Source of the DNA: Methylobacterium sp. E-045
Lineage (GTDB): Bacteria; Pseudomonadota; Alphaproteobacteria; Rhizobiales; Beijerinckiaceae
Direction: 5' to 3'
NCBI RefSeq assembly: GCF_022829685.1
Contig: NZ_JAKSYE010000083.1
Coordinates: 1 to 64,000, forward strand
Length of the DNA stretch: 64,000 nt
The stretch's first letter is position 1. Each line of letters opens with the position of its first letter. Shown here piece by piece: positions 60,469 through 64,000 of this stretch. Made by a program: the position numbers and the translations under genes. The notes under the pieces were generated by a model, which was not told where the DNA came from, did not search any database, and saw nothing but the letters and a program-made list of their open reading frames with translations.

Positions 60469-61452
60469 CTAACGCGCTCCCACCATGGGACGGGCCTTGT
60501 GGAACTCGCCCATCACGGCGGCGAGGAGATCGGGCGTCACGCTGACATGCTCGATCGTATCGAGCTTGCCCGCCAGTTCCTGCGCGGCGAGGCCGAGCAG
60601 GATCGCGGGCGACAGGTCGCGGTAGATGGCGACGCGCTGCGCCTCCGCCAGAACCTTGGCGCCCTCGACGAGGCGGATGCGCTCGGCCTCCGCCACCGCC
60701 TCGACGCCCTGGGCCTCGGCGAGGCCCGCCGCTCGGCTTCGCGCGTTCTCCGCCTCCTCGGCGATGAGGAGCTTCTCCCGGCGCGCCAGTTCCGTCCGCG
60801 TGGCGAGTTCGTTCTCGGCGATGGCACGCTCCTTCTCCACGGCGAGGGCGCGACGGGAGAAGGTGGCCTCGTCGGCCTTCTGCTGCAGCGCCTCGAAGGT
60901 CGGAGTCTGCAGGGCGCGTTCGAGTTCACTGGTCGGCGCGAGGTTGGTGAGCCGCACCGACACGGCGGCGACGCCGATCTCGGCCAGGGACTGGTCCGCC
61001 GCCAGTACGGCCTCCAGCCCCCCGCGCAGGGGTTCGGGGCCGGCATCGAGGATGGCGCGCACCGGCCTGCCGCCGAGATATTGCAGCACCGTCTGGCTGG
61101 CGATGCCGGCTAGGCGCACCTCGATCTTCTCGATCGGCTCGCCCTGGAGCTTGCCGGTGCGAAGGCCGATGGAAAAATCGATGCGGCTGGCCAGGCGCTC
61201 CGGATCGACCACGTGCCAGCCGATCGTCCCCTGCACGGCGACGGCCTGGAAGTCCTGACTGCGGCCACGGACGAACAGCGTCATCTCGCGGTCGTCCATC
61301 GGCACCTCGGCGATGCTCGACGTCTCGGGGCGAAACCAGAACACGAGGCCCCGGCCGCTCTGGCGGATACGGCCCCGGCGATAGCGGATGACGTGGCTGC
61401 TCGCCTCGCTCCGCAATTGCGCGATCAGGCCGATGTTGCGGATCGACGCCAT
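60469..61452 (-). CDS. SPFH/band-7 (stomatin-like) protein
   Basis: A 327-residue SPFH-domain protein. The domain covers about residues 15-200 (G-R-G-L-V-F-W-F-R-P-E-T near the start), followed by an Ala/Glu-rich coiled coil (about 205-290, with A-E-A-E-R-I-R-L-V-E-G-A-K) typical of stomatins and flotillins, which form ring or cage oligomers at membranes. No N-terminal transmembrane helix is seen, so membrane contact would be peripheral. It lies 17 bases after the NrtR-like gene and two bases before the NAD-kinase-like gene, so the three are one transcript. Confidence 0.88.
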   Translation of the reverse strand: MASIRNIGLIAQLRSEASSHVIRYRRGRIRQSGRGLVFWFRPETSSIAEVPMDDREMTLFVRGRSQDFQAVAVQGTIGWHVVDPERLASRIDFSIGLRTGKLQGEPIEKIEVRLAGIASQTVLQYLGGRPVRAILDAGPEPLRGGLEAVLAADQSLAEIGVAAVSVRLTNLAPTSELERALQTPTFEALQQKADEATFSRRALAVEKERAIAENELATRTELARREKLLIAEEAENARSRAAGLAEAQGVEAVAEAERIRLVEGAKVLAEAQRVAIYRDLSPAILLGLAAQELAGKLDTIEHVSVTPDLLAAVMGEFHKARPMVGAR

Positions 61453-61469
61453 GGAAACCTCCTGTTCGG

Positions 61470-62195
61470 TCAGCGGGACGGTTGAAATCGGTAGAGTTCG
61501 GCGGGGCGAAACGACGTTCCGGCCTCGCGCGATCCGGTCGGCGCCAGCCAGCCCCGGTCGAGCATCCGGCGTCGGAAGGCCGGCTTGTTGAGCGTGGTGC
61601 CGAGCACCGCCTCGTGCACGTCCTGCAGCTGCCGCAGGGTGAAATGCTCGGGCAGGAGGGCGAAGCCCACATCCGAATAGTCGAGCTTGCCGCGCAGCCG
61701 CAGGATCGCCATCGCCAGGATGTCGGCATGGTCGAAGGCGAGGGGCAGAACCTCCCCCTTCGCCGACACCGCCGCCACGTCCCCCCCGGCCTCGCCCGAC
61801 CAGGGCACCTCGATCCTGGCCGCGACGAGGGAGGGTGCGCGCTCCAGGGCCTCGGCGAGGGCCGCCTCCGGCAGGAGGGCGAGATAGGCCACGCTGACGA
61901 TCCGCATGCGCGGATCGCGGGCAAGCGCGCCGAACGTGTAGAGCTGCTCCAGATGCACCTCGGCGATGCCCGCCTTCTCCCGCAGGACATGCAGGGCGGC
62001 CGCGTCGAGGGTCTGGTCGATCCCGACGAAGCCGCCGGGCAGTGCCCAGCGTCCGGCATGCGGATGCTGCTCGCGCTTCAGCAGCAGCGCCGCCGGGCGG
62101 CCCGCGCGCAAACCCAGCAGGACGAGATCGACGGCGAGGGCAGGGCGCTCGTAGACGGCGGGATCGTATTCGGTGAGGAATTCGGATTCGGTCAC
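61470..62195 (-). CDS. NrtR-like regulator (Nudix domain plus winged helix)
   Basis: A 241-residue protein: an N-terminal Nudix-fold domain (about residues 15-150) and a C-terminal winged helix (about 160-235, with L-P-E-H-F-T-L-R-Q-L-Q-D-V-H-E-A-V-L-G). That is the plan of NrtR, the ADP-ribose-sensing repressor of NAD metabolism genes. The Nudix box is degenerate (G-G-F-V-G-I-D-Q and L-R-E-K-A-G-I, lacking the E-E pair), as expected for a regulator that binds but no longer hydrolyses. A GTG start at 62195 with AAGG upstream is chosen. It heads the SPFH/NAD-kinase-like operon. Confidence 0.82.
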   Translation of the reverse strand: MTESEFLTEYDPAVYERPALAVDLVLLGLRAGRPAALLLKREQHPHAGRWALPGGFVGIDQTLDAAALHVLREKAGIAEVHLEQLYTFGALARDPRMRIVSVAYLALLPEAALAEALERAPSLVAARIEVPWSGEAGGDVAAVSAKGEVLPLAFDHADILAMAILRLRGKLDYSDVGFALLPEHFTLRQLQDVHEAVLGTTLNKPAFRRRMLDRGWLAPTGSREAGTSFRPAELYRFQPSR

Positions 62196-62224
62196 GGGAC
62201 CAACCTTATGTGCGTTGTGTATCT

Positions 62225-62253
62225 TAGTTAGATGCGTTTTGCTTATAAGACAA
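62225..62253 (-). promoter_or_regulatory. promoter and possible NrtR operator of the NrtR-SPFH-NADK-like operon
   Basis: On the minus strand, TTGTCT (62253-62248) and TAACTA (62230-62225) are 17 bases apart, a fair -35/-10 pair about 30 bases before the GTG. The -10 box lies inside the inverted repeat ATCT-TAGTT-AGAT (62221-62233) in an AT-rich patch, a good position for an autoregulating NrtR-type repressor. Confidence 0.5.
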
Positions 62254-62472
62254 GGGCCGAGTTCGACGTCGTCCGGAACGATGGGGACGATCGGATCCGA
62301 TAGACCCGCTTCGCCCGCTCTCACGGCCCCCGAGACGGCGGACGAAGACGCTCGCCCTTCCGCAGAGGCCAATGACGTCGGGGTGCTTCCGTGAGATCGT
62401 CGCCGGGTCCGGCCCGACCCTTGCTCCCCGACAGGCGGCGGTTCCGCCGGATCGGGGTTAGAGGAGGAAGCC

Positions 62473-62679
62473 ATGGCCGAGATGCCGAAGACGGAGCCCG
62501 CAGCGGGTGGGTTCGATGCCTATATCGATGCCGCCTCGGCCCTTCTGGGCATTCCCCTCGACCCCGCCTGGGTCGCGGCGGTGGGGGCGAACCTCACCGT
62601 GCTCCAGAGCGCCGCCGGCCTCGTCGCGGGATTTCCCCTGCCCGACGAGGCGGAGCCGGCTCCGGTCTTCACGGCGTGA
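62473..62679 (+). CDS. atzG: AtzG-like small subunit (DUF4089)
   Basis: A 68-residue DUF4089 protein, recognised by A-Y-I-D-A-A-S-A-L-L-G-I-P-L-D-P-A-W and L-V-A-G-F-P-L-P-D-E-A-E-P-A-P-V-F. In cyanuric-acid degraders AtzG binds the amidase AtzE to form 1-carboxybiuret hydrolase; in other genomes the pair lies near urea or amide genes. GGAGGAA about five bases before the ATG is a strong ribosome site. The amidase gene follows after eight bases. Confidence 0.88.
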   Translation: MAEMPKTEPAAGGFDAYIDAASALLGIPLDPAWVAAVGANLTVLQSAAGLVAGFPLPDEAEPAPVFTA

Positions 62680-62687
62680 GCGGCGAC

Positions 62688-64000
62688 ATGAGCGATCCGA
62701 GCACGATGTACGCGGCCGACATCGCCGGGTCCGTCCGGGATGGGGCGCTCAGTGCCCGCCTCGTGGTCGAAGCCGTGCTGGCGCGCATTGCGCGGGTGGA
62801 TACTGCGGTCAACGCCTTCACCGACGTGCTGGCCGAGCGCGCCCTGGGCAGGGCCGATGCCCTCGACGCGGCACGAGCCCGTGGAGAAGCGCTGGGGCCG
62901 CTGGCGGGCGTGCCCTTCGCGGTCAAGAATCTCATCGACATCGCGGGCCTGCCCACGCGGGCGGGCTCGACGATCAACCGCGATCTCGCTCCCGCCGAAC
63001 GGGACGGCGCCCTGGTGCGACGGCTCGAAGCCGCCGGGGCGATCCTCGTCGGCGGCCTCAACATGGGCGAATATGCCTATGATTTCACGGGCGAGAACGT
63101 CCATGACGGGGCGACCCGCAACCCGCACGATCTCGGACACATGTCCGGCGGCTCGTCCGGCGGCTCGGGCGGCGCCATCGGCGCGGGCCTCGTCCCCCTG
63201 GCCCTCGGCTCGGATACCAACGGCTCGATCCGCGTCCCCTCCGCCTTCTGCGGCTGTTTCGGCCTCAAGCCGACCTACGGCCGGCTGACCCGGGCGGGGA
63301 GCTTCCCCTTCGTCGGAAGCCTGGATCATCTTGGGCCGATGGCGCGCAGCGCCACCGACCTCGCCCTGTCCTACGATGCCATGCAGGGGCCGGATCCGGA
63401 CGACCCGGTGGCGACGACCCGCGCGCCCGATCCCGCCATGCCGAGCCTCGAAGCCGGCATCGGCGATCTGCGGATCGCCATGGCGGGCGGATACTTCGCG
63501 CGTGGCGGGGACAGCGAGGCCTTCGCGGCGGTGGAAACTCTTGCGACGGCCCTGGGCTCCGGGCGCCGGGTGGAGATCCCGCAAGCCGCGCGGGCACGGG
63601 CCGCCGCCTATCTCATCACCGCCGCCGAGGGCGCCGCCCTCCATCTCGACCGGCTGCGCACGCGCGCCGCCGATTTCGACCCGGCCGTGCGCGACCGGCT
63701 GATCGCGGGGGCGATGATCCCGGCCCCCTTCGTCGAGCGCGCGCAGCGCTTCCGCCGCTGGTACCGGGGGGCGATGCTCGACCTGTTCCGCGAGGTCGAC
63801 ATCATCCTGGCCCCCTCGACCCCGTGCCGGGCGCCGAGATCGGGCCAGGTCACCTTCGAGCTCGACGGGGTGACGCTGCCGGTGCGGGCGAATATCGGTG
63901 TCTTCACCCAGCCGATCTCGTTCATCGGCCTGCCCGTGGTGGCGGTGCCGGTGCGGCTCGACGACGGCCTGCCCCTCGGCGTCCAGGTCATCGCCGCCCC
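62688..64000 (+). CDS. atzE: amidase, AtzE-like (1-carboxybiuret hydrolase subunit), 3' end cut by window
   Basis: An amidase-signature enzyme of which 437 residues are visible; the frame is still open at the right edge, and full AtzE proteins have about 460. The catalytic triad is visible: Lys in F-A-V-K-N-L, the cis-Ser of M-S-G-G-S-S-G-G-S-G-G-A, and the nucleophile Ser of D-T-N-G-S-I-R-V-P. The motif with G-E-Y-A-Y-D-F-T and the D-H-L-G-P-M-A-R-S segment are AtzE-like. It hydrolyses an amide to acid and ammonia in the cytosol; pairing with AtzG points to carboxybiuret or a related compound. Confidence 0.9.
   Translation, partial: MSDPSTMYAADIAGSVRDGALSARLVVEAVLARIARVDTAVNAFTDVLAERALGRADALDAARARGEALGPLAGVPFAVKNLIDIAGLPTRAGSTINRDLAPAERDGALVRRLEAAGAILVGGLNMGEYAYDFTGENVHDGATRNPHDLGHMSGGSSGGSGGAIGAGLVPLALGSDTNGSIRVPSAFCGCFGLKPTYGRLTRAGSFPFVGSLDHLGPMARSATDLALSYDAMQGPDPDDPVATTRAPDPAMPSLEAGIGDLRIAMAGGYFARGGDSEAFAAVETLATALGSGRRVEIPQAARARAAAYLITAAEGAALHLDRLRTRAADFDPAVRDRLIAGAMIPAPFVERAQRFRRWYRGAMLDLFREVDIILAPSTPCRAPRSGQVTFELDGVTLPVRANIGVFTQPISFIGLPVVAVPVRLDDGLPLGVQVIAA

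Noticed and set aside
62690..63082. Alternative small gene overlapping atzE
   Set aside because: Out-of-frame reading of the amidase N terminus; the amidase triad motifs are intact in the chosen frame.

Overview
The window reads as chromosomal DNA of a GC-rich alphaproteobacterium, most likely Methylobacterium/Methylorubrum or a close relative in the Hyphomicrobiales. Pointers are the TrcR-type regulator (DUF1013), a DUF4170 protein, the sppA-ihfB-lapA-trpF-trpB gene order behind rpsA, small Methylobacterium-like proteins of unknown function, and a degenerate 96-nt intergenic repeat of rhizobial type. No database search was possible; assignments rest on motifs, lengths and gene order.

Bases 1-13.4 kb are accessory metabolism. 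A RidA fragment and a LysR regulator precede a polysaccharide-deacetylase/SDR/VOC/NTF2-like gene string. Next comes a tartrate cluster in the order of Agrobacterium vitis ttuBCDE (MFS permease, tartrate dehydrogenase, a strongly shortened TtuD, pyruvate kinase). It is read divergently from a GntR/FCD regulator, with twin operator-like palindromes around a good promoter. A decayed TniQ-like gene, a BKACE (DUF849) enzyme and a PcaD-like hydrolase follow. Bases 13.5-15.4 kb hold a frameshifted IS110-family element beside a truncated gene.

Bases 15.6-34.6 kb are mostly housekeeping: DUF2147, a serine hydrolase, DUF427, otsB, glk, an RMF-like small protein, purD, xseA, prs, trcR, rpsA, sppA, ihfB, lapA, trpF, trpB and an elongator tRNA-Met.

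From the 3' end of tRNA-Met (34.6 kb) to a 50-nt copy of that 3' end at 59.49 kb lies a putative 24.9-kb genomic island. No integrase is visible in it. It carries three modules. (i) A siderophore-uptake operon has a TonB receptor, an RhtX/YbtX-like MFS protein, an unknown 158-aa protein and two IrtAB/YbtPQ-like half ABC transporters, with an AraC regulator. (ii) A sulfonate/nitrate-type ABC importer and a Crp/Fnr regulator sit next to an unusual operon of DUF971, an AprA-like flavoprotein, an AprB-like ferredoxin and a HEAT-repeat protein. (iii) An NtaA/EmoA-type flavin monooxygenase is divergent from a complete peptide/chelate-type ABC importer. Between (ii) and (iii) are fragments of Sco1/SenC and acyl-CoA dehydrogenase genes.

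Past the island (59.5-64 kb) an NrtR-like regulator, an SPFH protein and an NAD-kinase-like protein form a compact operon. The window ends inside an atzG-atzE amidase pair. The strongest candidates for undescribed biology are the AprAB-like/HEAT/DUF971 module on the island and the NrtR-SPFH-NADK-like operon beside it.
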